From Atherix ibis (lineage: Eukaryota; Arthropoda; Insecta; Diptera; Athericidae): a DNA stretch of 64,000 nt. Shown in pieces: positions 48,968-60,203 of this stretch. The DNA lies in assembly GCA_958298945.1 (NCBI GenBank), contig OY282610.1, forward strand, positions 45,577,667-45,641,666. The letters run 5' to 3'. The notes under the pieces were generated by a model. It saw only the letters and a program-made list of their open reading frames with translations, was not told where the DNA came from and did not search any database. The position numbers and the translations under genes are program-made. Position 1 is the stretch's first letter. Each line of letters opens with the position of its first letter.

Positions 48968-50232
48968 TTGGGTTGTTCGGAAAGTAATTTCTTTTTTTTT
49001 TATAAAAATGAAAGACGATTTTCTTATAGTGAATTAATATTTTATTCAATTAAATATTGTCCAGTCTGATCAAATACCCTTTGCCATCTTTTTGGCATTA
49101 GCATGATTCCACGCTCATACAATTTTTTTTCTTTGCTAGCAAAAAACTGATCCAAGTGATTTTTGACCTTCTTATTTGAATTAAACGTTTCACCGTCTAA
49201 AAAATGTTGTAAAGACCGTAAAAAATGATAATCGGAAGGAGTTAGATCTGGAGAGTATGGTGGGGTGTGGCAGTATATCCCATCCAAGCTCTAAAAGCTT
49301 TTGCCGAGTGGTCAGACTTGTATGTGGTTTCGCATTATCCTGTTGGAAAACTATACCTTTCCTATTGACCAATTCTGGCCTTTTCTTCTCTAAGTGAATC
49401 ATTCAATTTGTCCAACTGATGACAGTACACTTCACAATTGATTGTTGTGTTGCTCAGTAGAAACTGAAAATAAACGATTCCTTTGAAATCCCACCAAACT
49501 GATAGCATAACTTTTTTTGATGAATATTGGCTTTCAAAGTGCTTTGAGCCAATTCATATTTTTTACTCCACGATCTTTTACGCTTAACATTGTTGTAGAC
49601 AACCCAATTATTGTCCCAAGTGATGATACTTCAAAAATTGATCATTTGCTTAGCGTTTGAGAAGAAAATCACAAACGTTAATGCGACGGCACAAATTTTT
49701 TTCCGTAAGAAGATGAGGAACCTTCCTCACACAAACGTCAATGTCGAGCTTTGAGATAAAACCTGTCCATTTCAAATGATCATGCACAGTCGAATGGGAT
49801 CAATTTAATTTCTCAGCGAACTCATGAAACGGTATTCGCCGGTTTGCGTCAATTAATTTTCTTTATTGTGTCTTTATCAGCTTCAACTGGCCTTCCAGAA
49901 CGTGGTGCATCTTTGAGATCAAAATTGCCGGATCGAAATTTTGCAAACCAGTTTTGGCACTGGCGCTCACTTAACACATCTTCTCTATACACACCGGATA
50001 ATTTTTTTCTTGCTAAAACAGCTTTTTTATCTTTTTTATAGTGAAAATGTAAAATATGCCGAAAATGCTGTTGTTCACTTTCCATATTTCAAAGGGTGTC
50101 AACCAAAAATTACAGTGCAGAATCAATCAAATTTTTTCACTATGTCAAAATACATATGATTATGCGGCTTAAGTTTGAAGTTGGTTGTGAAAAATACAAT
50201 TAAGTCCTCAGTTGGGAAACAACGAAACCCAA
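48968..50232 (-). mobile_element. mariner element, same family as 38644-39443
   Basis: The left end TTGGGTTGTTCGGAAAGTAA follows TA (48966-48967). The right end is eroded (reads inward TTGGGTTTCGTTGTTTCCCA) before TA at 50233-50234. 1265 bp, full family length. It ends 11 bp before a DD41D catalytic block, so it probably landed in or beside that older relic. Confidence 0.8.
49042..50085 (-). pseudogene. mariner transposase, several frameshifts and stops
   Basis: ATG at 50085 opens MESEQQHFRHILHFHYKKDK, then ERQCQNWFAKFRSGNFDLKD, APRSGRPVEADKDTIKK, a stop, and a broken stretch with EIKLIPFDCA-like codons. The family KLDxxVPHLLTEKN region is scrambled by a local duplication (49660-49750). Later RKGIVFQQDNAKPHTSLTTR (second aspartate, 49360-49301), a frameshift, then HTPPYSPDLTPSDYHFLRSL (third aspartate) and MPKRWQRVFDQTGQYLIE to the stop at 49042. 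Compared with 38677-39304 it retains the catalytic C-terminal half. Confidence 0.82.
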
Positions 50233-50243
50233 TATTTTTTCGA

Positions 50244-50620
50244 ATAAGTGATGAGGCTCATTTCTAGCTCGGTGAATACGTCAATAATATGGGGTTCTGG
50301 AAAATACAAGCATCCACGAGAAAGCAATTTAATCCACAAAAAGTGACTGACTGATGTGCAATTGGGTCTGGAGGTGTCATTGGTCAGTATTCTTTGAAAA
50401 TAATGAAGGACAGACCGTTACCGTCAATTCTGAGCGCTATAGCCATATGATAACCATTTTTTTTTAGACTATATGTGGTTTTAAAACGATGACGATTTAA
50501 TTTGAAGAAATTTTGGCTTTAGTATGGGAAAATTTATGAGGACGCATAATTTTGAGATTTGGTGATATCAATTGGCCTCTTAGATCGTGCGATTGATCGC
50601 TTCTTTAGTTTTAATGCATT
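50244..50620 (+). pseudogene. DD41D (rosa-like) transposase relic, catalytic part
   Basis: ISDEAHF-stop-LGEYVNN (first aspartate intact), FNPQKVTD-stop-CAIGSGGVIGQ, in another frame FENNEGQTVTVNSERYSHMI (50393-50452), and after a gap ILRFGDINWPLRSCD (50535-50585), the block before the third aspartate. The QQDGATCH block is not recognisable. The N-terminal half is missing; it should lie left of the mariner at 48968 if that inserted into this relic, but I could not find it there. Confidence 0.65.
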
Positions 50621-50641
50621 TAGAAATTACCATTCAACCTG

Positions 50642-50820
50642 TAATGTCCGAACAATATATGTTAATATATGCCTTTTTTTAAAAAAGCCTTAAGGGAAGG
50701 CTTAACATATATTGTATATATATATATTAACATATATTGTTCGATAATGTCCGAACAATATATGTTAATATATGCCTTTTTCTTAAAAAGCCTTAAGGGA
50801 ACAATATATGTTAATGCGAG
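50642..50820. repeat. compound tandem and inverted repeat
   Basis: TAATGTCCGAACAATATATG and the ~35 bases after it (through the AAGCCTTAAGGGA string) occur at 50642-50697 and again at 50745-50801, period 103 bp. GAACAATATATGTTAA (50650) is also present inverted as TTAACATATATTGTTC (50727). An AT dinucleotide run lies between. It can form several alternative hairpins. Confidence 0.85.
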
Positions 50821-52975
50821 TTTTAAAATGATATTCGAATTAATATAATAAAATAAAAAAATTATTAAAATCAGCATTTAACGTGTTTTTTATTTAATAG
50901 TTTAAACCTTTTGAAGCACAAATTAGATGGGCATAATTATTAATAAACTGATACTCTGCGATCAAAGGATCATCAAAGTATTTTTATATATTTTTTTTTT
51001 TAAATCCTTTTAATTTCCAGTCAAATAAAAATCAAACCACTCCAAGATCTCGAAACAGTTTTGAGAACAATTTATTTTTACCAGGCATATTTAAAAGAGT
51101 TCCTTTAAACTAAATTTAAATAATGTTTAGAAGATTGCAGCAAATTTTCTCCAACATAAAAGTTTTATCATTTTAAAGTGTAAATTATAATGAAATAAAT
51201 CAAATTAAAAATTTTATTCAAATTTTTTGATTATTTTAGAAAGTTTTTTTTTTAAATTTTAATGTCCTTTAAGATACTTAATAATATAAATACTTTTAAT
51301 GTATTTTTATAAATGAATTTGATTAAACGTTTATTGAAAATATAGTTTTTATGATAAAATAAAAATATTTAAATTTAAATAAGAAAAATAATTTTTGTCC
51401 AAAATTTCATTATGCAAAATTATATGAATCGAAGTACTTTTAAATGGCCAATGAAGTGTTTAATTAAGTATACAACTTGATAGTGTATTTGCATACAGAT
51501 TAAGGCTATATTAAAGACTTTTATTAATATCAATAATGACACATTTTTGAATAAAATATTCATTAATTATTTATTACCAACTACACAGACTAAAGTAACT
51601 TAATGATTTTCCGTTTCTTTTAATACTAAACAAAAGAAGTCCTTTTCAAACATTTTATCCTTCAACAAAAACAGAATGCAAATGGAAACTTCTCTTTCTA
51701 TAGAATACTATATGTACTAAGTTGTATTCACATCAATATCTAAGATTTCATATATATTTATGTTATATACGTATGGTATTCCAGAAAAAAACTTTTATTT
51801 AAGCATTTCTGTTCTTCTACATTCTTTTACTGATTTAACAGGCTTGTATACAGATTTTTACGTCCATTTTTTGTTTGCTTCCTTTTACCGGCTTCTGCCT
51901 CAGTCACCTTTTTTCCCAAGAAAATATTTAGAATTTTCTAGTACATTAGTTTTTTCTTTTCAAATGACTATTGTTTGGAACTTTTCGGACGCTTACTCAA
52001 ATGTTTCGTTAAAAATATTTTTTGATAAAAGAAAAAAAAATCTTATCCATGAATTTTCTTTAAGAGCTATCAGTTTTTCCTTAAAATTATTCAATTTTCT
52101 TAAAGTATAGTTGTCCTACTGCTATTTGGAACAAAAAATAAATTGGATTATCATTAAATTCTAAAAGAATATATTATTGAAGACTAAATAAATAAAATAA
52201 ACTTCCTTTGATAAGTAATAAAGGAAACCGTTCAGCACTGAAAGTATTCATTCAATATTCATACAATATTCATGACTAGAGTAGCACTAAAGTTAACTCT
52301 ATTCAAATTTTCACACGGAGCTCATTTGAAGAATGTTCACAGGTTGTTTTTTTCATTTGTGTTTTAAAAATTTCAAATTCCAATATTATACTATAAGACA
52401 GACAATATTATATGTTCACTGCTTAAATGGTTGACAATAATTTTATTCATACAGTTTTCAAGTTTTTACAGTAAATAAATTATTCCACTTTAAATGTTTG
52501 CCTTTTAATATGCTTTTTGTGTACTCCTTCCTTAATTTAAGATATTTCATTTACATGAAAAACTCATAAGATAATAAATTTCAAATACATTATGTAACTT
52601 CCTATAGAATTTTTGTATATTTGCTTATGAGTAGAATACATTAAACAATTTTATTTTTCAATTTTTAGTTAATTTTCATATGCGCTAATTTGCAAATAGT
52701 TTGAAAATTTACGAAAAAAACATTCTAATCTGAATAAAACAATTAAAAAAATCAACAAATTCGACTATTGACCTGGTTTCCCTTAAGAAAACCTTAGCAT
52801 CTATGTAAGCAAACCCGGCAATTGGACTGGATTCTTCTACGGAGTACAGGTTATTTTTTATGTTATAGGTAGAAGTTTTTTTTTAATAACTTTTAAACGA
52901 ATTAAAATTTTATACTTTTATATTTTATTGGTTGATTATACGATCTTTAGTATTATGTATAAAATAAAACATCGA
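50821..52975. other. AT-rich spacer
   Basis: The 116-codon plus-strand frame at 51760-52110 is Phe/Ser/Leu-rich with no motif and is probably chance in this composition. Nothing else recognised. Confidence 0.4.
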
Positions 52976-53299
52976 TCAAATGTCTACCTCTGGCCTCGGC
53001 AAAAAACAAGCTCTTTTAAGCATATTTTTCATAACAGTTTCGCAAACTTCTGGTATTATTTCAATAATTTCGTTTCGAATATTGTCCTTAAGCATCGAGG
53101 TTATGATTGGTTTTTTAGTGTATATCTTTTCCTAAAAGTACCCCTACACGAAGAAATCGGGAGGGTTCAAAATAGGGGATCGTGAGCACCAGTCGAAAAC
53201 ACCACTTTTTGACATTATTTGTACGGGAAAAATTTCTGTCAAAATTTGCATCGTAGCACGAGCTGTGCATGATGTGGCACCATCTTACTGGAACCACAT
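52976..53299 (-). pseudogene. DD41D-type transposase, C-terminal part
   Basis: A continuous minus-strand frame of 108 codons, with three internal stops but no frameshift: MWFQ-stop-DGATSCTARATMQIL, FPVQIMSKSGVFDWCSRSPI, LNPPDFFV-stop-GYF, EKIYTKKPIITSMLKDNIRN, IIPEVCETVMKNMLKRACFL. The second aspartate (DGAT) and the third (PPDFF) are both present with 41 residues between. The RSPILNPPDFF wording differs from the RSCDLTPLD of the other relics, so it is a different lineage with the same spacing. No N-terminal half found upstream. Confidence 0.7.
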
Positions 53300-54316
53300 A
53301 TTTTGTAGGCCTAATTAATCTAATTTAGGTAGAAGAAATTTGTCTAACATATCCGGAAAAAATGTAAAAATTATAAGAACAAAATTATTAAAAGCTTTCG
53401 AGTTTAATTTTTGAATTAAAAGTCGAACAGCGAAGAGTATATTTCATTCGTATTTTTTCCATTCATTCGAAACTTGTATAGGGAATACCGAAGTAGTAAA
53501 TGTCGATACCTACAATACACATCAATAATCAAATTATTTACATACTGTTTTAATGATTTCCTTAAACGAAAAAAATAAAGAACATACAAATATTAAAAGA
53601 GGCGGTGAGATATCAAAGCTAAAAGGCAATAAAAGTAGTCTTAGGAATATATAATATATGAGCACAAAATAGAATAATTCAATTATCTTCTTAAAATATT
53701 ACTAAGAACATACTTAGTCTTAGATTACACCATGCGTCTGATACACGATTTTCTCCTGCCAATGGTTCGCTGTGAAATTGTTTAATTCTACTAACAGTTC
53801 GTGTAAGTGCACGATGTTTGTACGTACATGAGCAAATTTATTTCATGCCACTAATATAGAAGGGAAAATTTTTCGAACTTCTGCATAATTTTATCGTTCT
53901 TGCTCCTACATATACAATAAATTTTATTTTATTTATTACTTATAGTTTATTTATATATATATATTATTTATAATAAATATTAAAGTAATAAATCAGATTT
54001 TATTTATTATATATAATATAAAGGTATTTTGCTATTTGGAAAGTGAGATTTTTCTTGTATGTATTTAAAAATTTGTTACTTTTTATTAATAAAATATTAT
54101 TGTTGAAATTACAATATTATGGAAATGTTAAAATTATATAAAAATTTTTACTTAAATAAATAAATGAATTCAAATAATCCAAATAAATATACGAATGTGA
54201 AAACATCATTAATAATACAAAGTAAATAAAATATGAATTAGAGAATTCACCAATAAACAATTCACAAACCGTCATACGATCAAAAATATATTTCAACATG
54301 TTAATTATGCTTGCAG
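53300..54316. other. AT-rich spacer
   Basis: No recognised signature. Confidence 0.45.
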
Positions 54317-54575
54317 ATATTCATTCAAGCGATTACACTATGATTAGACTTGTCGTCAAATACACAAACATTGTTTGCGGCGAACCTGATCAATGCCAAT
54401 CACGCGCAAAGTGCGCAAGTGCTCGCGCACATATCACACTGTCAGACGTGCAAAAAAGGGGAAATTTCATCTTTAGATCGTGTATTGGACGCACGGTGTA
54501 ATTTAAGCTTTAGTATTCAAAGATGGCATCGAAACTCTTTTAATACTGAAACTCTTTTGTATTCTGCTTTATCAG
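54317..54575 (+). other. candidate host exon with splice-like borders
   Basis: A GC-richer patch is preceded by TTATGCTTGCAG (acceptor-like, ends 54316) and followed by GTAACA (donor-like, 54576). Two frames are open over much of it: one from 54344 to 54575 with TLFAANLINANHAQSAQVLA and SHCQTCKKG, the other from the acceptor to 54501 with CGEPDQCQSRAKCASARAHI. Only the first runs through to the donor, but it has a TGA between acceptor and 54344. No family match. It could also be part of an unrecognised repeat. Confidence 0.25.
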
Positions 54576-55849
54576 GTAACATAAAAATATATAAAATATT
54601 TTCAATTGAAATGAAAAAAAACTAAAAATTTTCAATATTTTAATTCCTAAAGAAAAGCAAATATAACAATGATAATGAGTCTTTCTTACCTTAATTACAA
54701 TCACACTACCCATGTAGAAATAATTTTAAAATTAAGTTTTACCGTCAAACAAAAATGATTTTACCAAGTAGAAATATGTTTTTATAACTTATGAGTATAT
54801 ATATATACTTTATTAACTGAGCTTAATTCTTCAAATAAATTTTCCAACTATTTTTTTTATATCTGAAATTGGTTGAATATTTTTTTTGTATTTAATATTT
54901 ATTATATAAGAAATTGTAGCTTATTTATGAAAAGGTATTATATAGCTTTAAGTTCAACGTAGCCTTAAAGATAAAGCAATAGCATTTTTAATAAAATATG
55001 TTTCGTATATAATTTATTGAAAATTTCTACCTGAACAAATTTTCGCACATGTATCAAATTAAATAATATCATTGGTTTAACCCTAATCCATAATATGAAT
55101 TGCTCTAAGGAGCCCATAAACTTGTACTCGTAAGTTTGGATATTTTTCAATTTGAGCTGAAATTTCTTCTGTGCTTTCTTTGTACATTAAAAAAGATTAA
55201 GAATATTTATTATAGCTGAGAGTATGGTATAGTTCATATGTCACCAGATATAGAAAAGAGAGCAAAATTTATATCCAAGTTACGGTTGTTCATCGTTTAA
55301 CATTTATATAGTTTGAAGGAAATGGCACATCAATTTATATGCTATCGATTTAAGTACCGGTTATGAATAAAAATAACAAATCCGACATTTTAAGGACATA
55401 CCAATATTATGTAGCCTTGTATAGCAGAATTTGCATATAACTGGTCTAGACAGATCTGTGTTATTAATGAAACCCTTCATACCTTATACATGCAGACTAT
55501 TTGTTAAATAAATTGATGCATGGTCTCTGGTTACCAGTCGATAGTGAAATATTCATAAACCATGGTGGCAATAAGCAAACTTGAAAATGTTATAAATCAA
55601 AACGATTGCCTGAAAAACTGCATATTACGTGGAAGAGATTTTTGCATATCCTGTCAGGTATCTACTATATAATCTAAATTGGATAATTCCATATAACGCA
55701 CACTGGATAAATTCTCTTCCCTTATGTAAGCATTTGAATATATATTTAATAGTTTCGTGGTACAATTTTCGGTCGTGCTTTTTTTCTACTTTACAAGAAT
55801 AATCCTTTGGGATATATTTCTCATTTTTTTTTTCGGTGGAATAAAGCAT
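54576..55849. other. AT-rich spacer
   Basis: No recognised signature. Confidence 0.4.
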
Positions 55850-56130
55850 TTTTGGAGGATCGGAAAACAGGTGAAGCTGGAGGTTATAAAAAAATAGTGC
55901 TAAAAATATGGAACCGAAAGAACTGATTAGTTCGACTGTTGATTATCTTTCAGGTCGATGAGCAAGTCCTTGAAAGGCTCAGAAAAGTGGTTCTTCACAT
56001 CATATCGGATATTGCAGATTCTTAAATACTCCATCATGATAATGTCTGCTGCCACACAGCCATCTCCATAGATGAGTATTTATTAGAAAAAACGATTTTT
56101 GTAGTCTAGCCAAGGAGCGGAAGTTGATTT
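55850..56130. repeat. unclassified dispersed repeat, third copy
   Basis: 56010-56070 aligns with 20970-21030 (ATTGCAGATxCTTA and CATCATGATA strings in the same order and spacing). No supported frame. Confidence 0.4.
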
Positions 56131-56597
56131 CTGTTGAAGACTTCCTCCAGAATTGCTCTACGAAGAATGGAAATAACACCTCCGCCCATTTATATCTGTT
56201 TACGGGAAATTTTTTGCAGAAGCTAACTTCAATGCTTAAAATAAAAATAAAAAACCAAAACAAAAACGGTTTCATTATCTTACTGCCAAATCTCGTAAAA
56301 TATCAAGAATAACTGATTGAAATAAATTGTCCCTATAAAACTTAAATTACTCTTTCCTTTTTCTCTGGGGCCTATAGCCCCGTTTGGTAGCTTCAATATC
56401 TTTAAACTTCTCTGTTCCTAGGAATATTTTTATAGATCGTTATTTATCGTATATTTTTTTTAATTGGTCAAACATTATTGCAATTATTCCATATGATGAA
56501 AAAATACTGAAAATGATGTCATCTTCGTACTCAAAGGAATATATCTGAGAGCTGAATGCAATTTTAGTTCTAAGAGTGAAGACGATTCCAGAAAAAT
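56131..56597. other. spacer
   Basis: May hold decayed 5' parts of the following transposase; nothing readable. Confidence 0.3.
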
Positions 56598-56997
56598 AAC
56601 ATCGTTGGCCCGTATTTCTTCCAAAATGAAATTTGAGCTCGCATTACGATTAATGGATAGCATTTTTGTGCCATGGTCAATGATTATTTATTTTTAAAAA
56701 ATGGCAAAAATAAATCCAAACGACATGTTTTACTAGCAGCGTGGCGCTACTGCCGTGTATATTGCACAAAAACCTTCATTTATCAAAGATGGACCATCCA
56801 ATTAGCCACCAAGATTGTGTGCTTCAGCACCGTTTGCTTATTTCTTATGGTAATATGTGAAGTTATATGCTAACAGAGCAGAAATTATTGACACATTAAA
56901 AGCCATCGTTAAGCAAGTCTTAGCGAGAATAGAGCCATATTTACTCAAAAAAAAACGCCAAAAAATTAGGTCAACAGCAGCTTGGAATATTTTTTGG
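56598..56997 (+). pseudogene. DD41D-type transposase relic
   Basis: NIVGPYFFQNEI-stop-ARITING (56598-56660) matches the IIGPYFF...VTVNGERY block. Then MVNDYLFLK, MFY-stop-QRGATAVYIAQKPS (the QQDGATAHTA block, aspartate replaced by R), PPRLCASAPFAYFLW-stop-YVKLY (the PPRSCDLTPLDYFLWGYVK block, third aspartate replaced by A or lost) and IIDTLKAIVKQVLARIEPYL. The distance between the catalytic blocks is shortened by deletion. Dead copy. Confidence 0.6.
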
Positions 56998-58089
56998 TTA
57001 AATCTTTCAAAATTATAAAGAAAAAAAAATTAATCTGAACTTGTCTGCTTACGTTAATTTATCCAGATTGATAAGGATAAGGCTAAATAACAATATCATA
57101 GAAAATGTGTAAAATTAGTGAATTAAAAGGTATGTACATGACTGAATTGAGAACAATCTAAGTAATCAATTTATTAGGCGTAAACGATGCATAGAAGCAG
57201 AACACAACAGGTTGCCAGATTCCATGAAATACGATTACAGGTGCTCCTTAATAAATGCTCAGAAAAGCAAAATAACCTGCGGACGATAGCATTTCTTTTC
57301 GACGTCAACAGGAACGATAACAATTGATAGCTAATTGCTGTGACTGTTCGATAAACACTGGAAGAAATTTTACTTGACGATAAACGAAATACTATCTACG
57401 ATTTTCATTTTACCTTTTCAAAATGGTCAAAATACCACCTGTTGTTGTTCGACATCATGTACACATTCGCATAGTATACTAACGAACACATATAGAATAG
57501 ATTTAAGCTTAAGAAAATAACATTTAATCCTTAAAGAGATCTTAAAGCTATCATAATAAACTGCTCAAATAAAAGGAAAATAGTAGCAAATTGATTCTAA
57601 TCGCATATTGTTCGAAACTAACGATTGAGCATGTATATTGTAATTATATTGAAATCAATTAGTATATCACCTATGTGATAAATGTTTTAAGATTAACTAA
57701 TGAAAAAATGTCTAAATTTTTGTGTAGAAATAATTAGTTCATAAGTAATAGGGAAAAAAATATAAAAAATAAAACTACAAATAAAAGTTGATTGTAGAAA
57801 AACTCAAACGAATAAAATTCTTACTTAATTGCATAGAAGATGACGTATAAGAAAATAAGGAAAATTTGTATCTGCGAACGGTAATAGTCAAGTTATACGA
57901 GAAGTGGGTTAATAGAAATGTCTGTAAGTGTTGTACCTTTATTCGATTTTCCTATTATCAGAAAAGTGTAAACACGTACATGTACTCTTAATTCTTAGAT
58001 AATAGCCAATCCAGCCAAATGAAGAAAATGAACAAAATATAAATACAGTAACTGAGGATTTTTTTGCTTATAGCACATTTCTACATTTA
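56998..58089. other. AT-rich spacer
   Basis: 57170-57480 is of higher complexity without a recognised frame. The rest is AT-rich. Confidence 0.4.
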
Positions 58090-60203
58090 CAAGGTGTACT
58101 AAAGGTAGGCTTATAAATTTAATTTTATAACATTTTGGTTAGCTGTCATTCTGTCATTTGATATTTGGCAGTTAGAGAAAGTAGACGCAGCAAAATTATT
58201 ATACGTGTACAGCGACATAATTTTTAACAGCATGTAATTATCATAAAAATGTTCAGAAAATTAATTTAAAAAAAATTGGGTTATAGTGAATAATTTTGAA
58301 GAACATGGAAATATTATTTGGTAGATATAAGTCTGGCCATTTTAGAGCCGGGCGTTTAGCCAAGAGTGTAAAAGTATAGCTGAAAGTTCGGGAACCTTTA
58401 TGAGGCGTAGGTCAGAGCGTTCTGTGGAATATTCTAAATAAAGAATTATATTTATAAACGTTCAAAATTCAGGTGATACAGAAACTTTGCCTCAGAGATC
58501 ATATTCGCCGCTGCCAAAGTGACGTGAACTTTTAAGGGCTTCATTAGACAAGAACCTTGTCTATGTAACAAATGGATAATGAATGCAGAAAATGTTTATT
58601 AATGTATAAATGTTTATTGTGTGGCGTCCGGTTTTTTTTTTCGAGGAGGCTGCTGACAATGCTATTACGGTGACAAGTGAGTCATCAAGAGAAATGCTAC
58701 AATATTTCTTTTATTAATGAATTGGACCAATTGCGGTTGAGCGATAAGTGATTCGAACAGATCGACACATACAGTATCAGTGGGGAGTCTCCCGGGGCTT
58801 GGTCCTCGACCCATTGTTGTCATGCATGATATACTGCTCAAACTCCCGATACCAAAAGGAATAAGTTTGGTTAGATTTACGGATGACATTACAGCGCCCG
58901 CTGTCGGTAAATTCGTAGATGAGATCATCCAAATCACAAATTGTGCTGTTCACATTATCCGGCACTGACTATCATCAGTGGGCCTGCAATTTGCTGATAA
59001 AAAAAATTTAGGCAGTACTAGTGATCAGCAGGAAAACAAAGCAGACCATCACTCTCATCATCGTTGATTGCGATATTATCTCGTAGCCATCGCTAGGATA
59101 ACTGAGAGTGCAAATAGATACTAGGTGGAGCTTTGGCGAAACCATGGAGGGCCCAGGCGGAGCCAACAAATTATCCTATCTATAGTATTCGGCTCTATGA
59201 TACTCTACGTAGCCCCTATCTGGACAGAAGCTATGGTGAGGGATACATACAAGCATCAGGTGATGGCGGTATATCGTCGAAGTACACTTTGACTCTCAAG
59301 AGGATTTCGTACTGTCTCGTATGACGCGGAAGAATGAGCCAGAATGTAAAAGGAAAATGTAATACATCGACTCACTGTCAGCAGGGAGGAAAAAAATGGG
59401 ACAGTAGCGAGATGGTGGGGATTTGTCGATTAAAGGAAGCTGGATGCATCATCTTATTCCTAATAGAGCTGGCTGAAACCGAAGACGCCATGGAGAAGTG
59501 GAATCCTTGGGTGCTTCAGGGCCTCTGTATACCGATTTAATATAGAAGTTAATGCAATATGCCCTAATTGTCGGCCCATAAACGAGGATGCAGAATATGT
59601 CTACTTCTACTATCTAGGCTTTAGCGGAGAAAGAGATGAAGTGAAAAACATAATAGTTGAAAAGCTGTCCCAGATGCTCATCATGATAGAAATGATAAAA
59701 TCGCAAGCATGCTGCGTTGCGGTAGCTGAACATGCACCCTGCAGTACTAAAAACGCTCCGCCAGGGAGAAATAATGGAAGAGCAGCCTGCAGCCTTAATA
59801 GGACAGTAAACTTGATGTCAGTCTACTTCCCATGAAGTAATACCTGACGGTGGTTCCATGGAGGATCATATTTTTAGTGGATAAAAATTAGTTTTTTTTC
59901 AGCATCATCAAAAGATTTCACCATACCCACGTTTAAAAAAAAAACTAATAAAAATTCTACAACCGAGGTTTCCGTACGAAATTCTACCTACAAGTGGTGA
60001 CAGCTATTCAGATTTAACCGCTCCTGATTTCTTCCTGTGAAAATACTTACAAAAAGATGCATGCTTACCAATTGGAGATAATTGAACAACTTTTAAAGTT
60101 AATAAAATTATTTTTGACGATTCCGATCAACCAAATTACTCTTTCTTATTTTAATACAAAAATATTTCCAAAAAAATTATAAACTTATCTTAGAAACACC
60201 CTG
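58090..60203 (+). mobile_element. old DD41D-like element carrying an inserted LINE
   Basis: TA on both sides (58088-58089 and 60204-60205). Left end CAAGGTGTACTAAAGGTAGG and right end, read inward, CAGGGTGTTTCTAAGATAAG. Over 31 bp 22 positions match. Near the left end 58385-58440 reads ESSGTFMRRRSERSVEYSK, N-terminal-like. Near the right end 60015-60050 reads SDLTAPDFFL-stop-KY, the DLTxxDFFLWGY catalytic block with its aspartate. The middle (about 58660-59850) is an R1-type LINE of unrelated origin. Without it the element would be about 0.9 kb, so it has also lost sequence. Confidence 0.55.
58660..59850 (+). pseudogene. R1-type LINE, 3' half of ORF2
   Basis: Plus strand, shifting frames: TVSVGSLPGLGPRPIVVMHD (decayed GVPQGSVLGPLLWNVMYD), LLKLPIPKGISLVRFTDDIT (catalytic FADD reads FTDD, near 58870), VGKFVDEIIQITNCAVHIIR, LSSVGLQFADKK, then EGYIQASGDGGISSKYTLTL, QQGGKKWDSSEMVGICRLKE, a CPNC-like zinc-knuckle stretch (ATGCCCTAATTGTCGGCCC at 59559), FSGERDEVKN and VEKLSQMLIMIEMIKSQACC near the end. 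This order is that of R1-clade ORF2 (RT, then CCHC-like end). 5'-truncated with many indels. Confidence 0.75.

Noticed and set aside
51760..52110. 116-codon plus-strand frame with ATG
   Set aside because: Composition follows the local A/T bias, no recognisable domain, no splice or promoter context. A frame of this length is not rare in such DNA.
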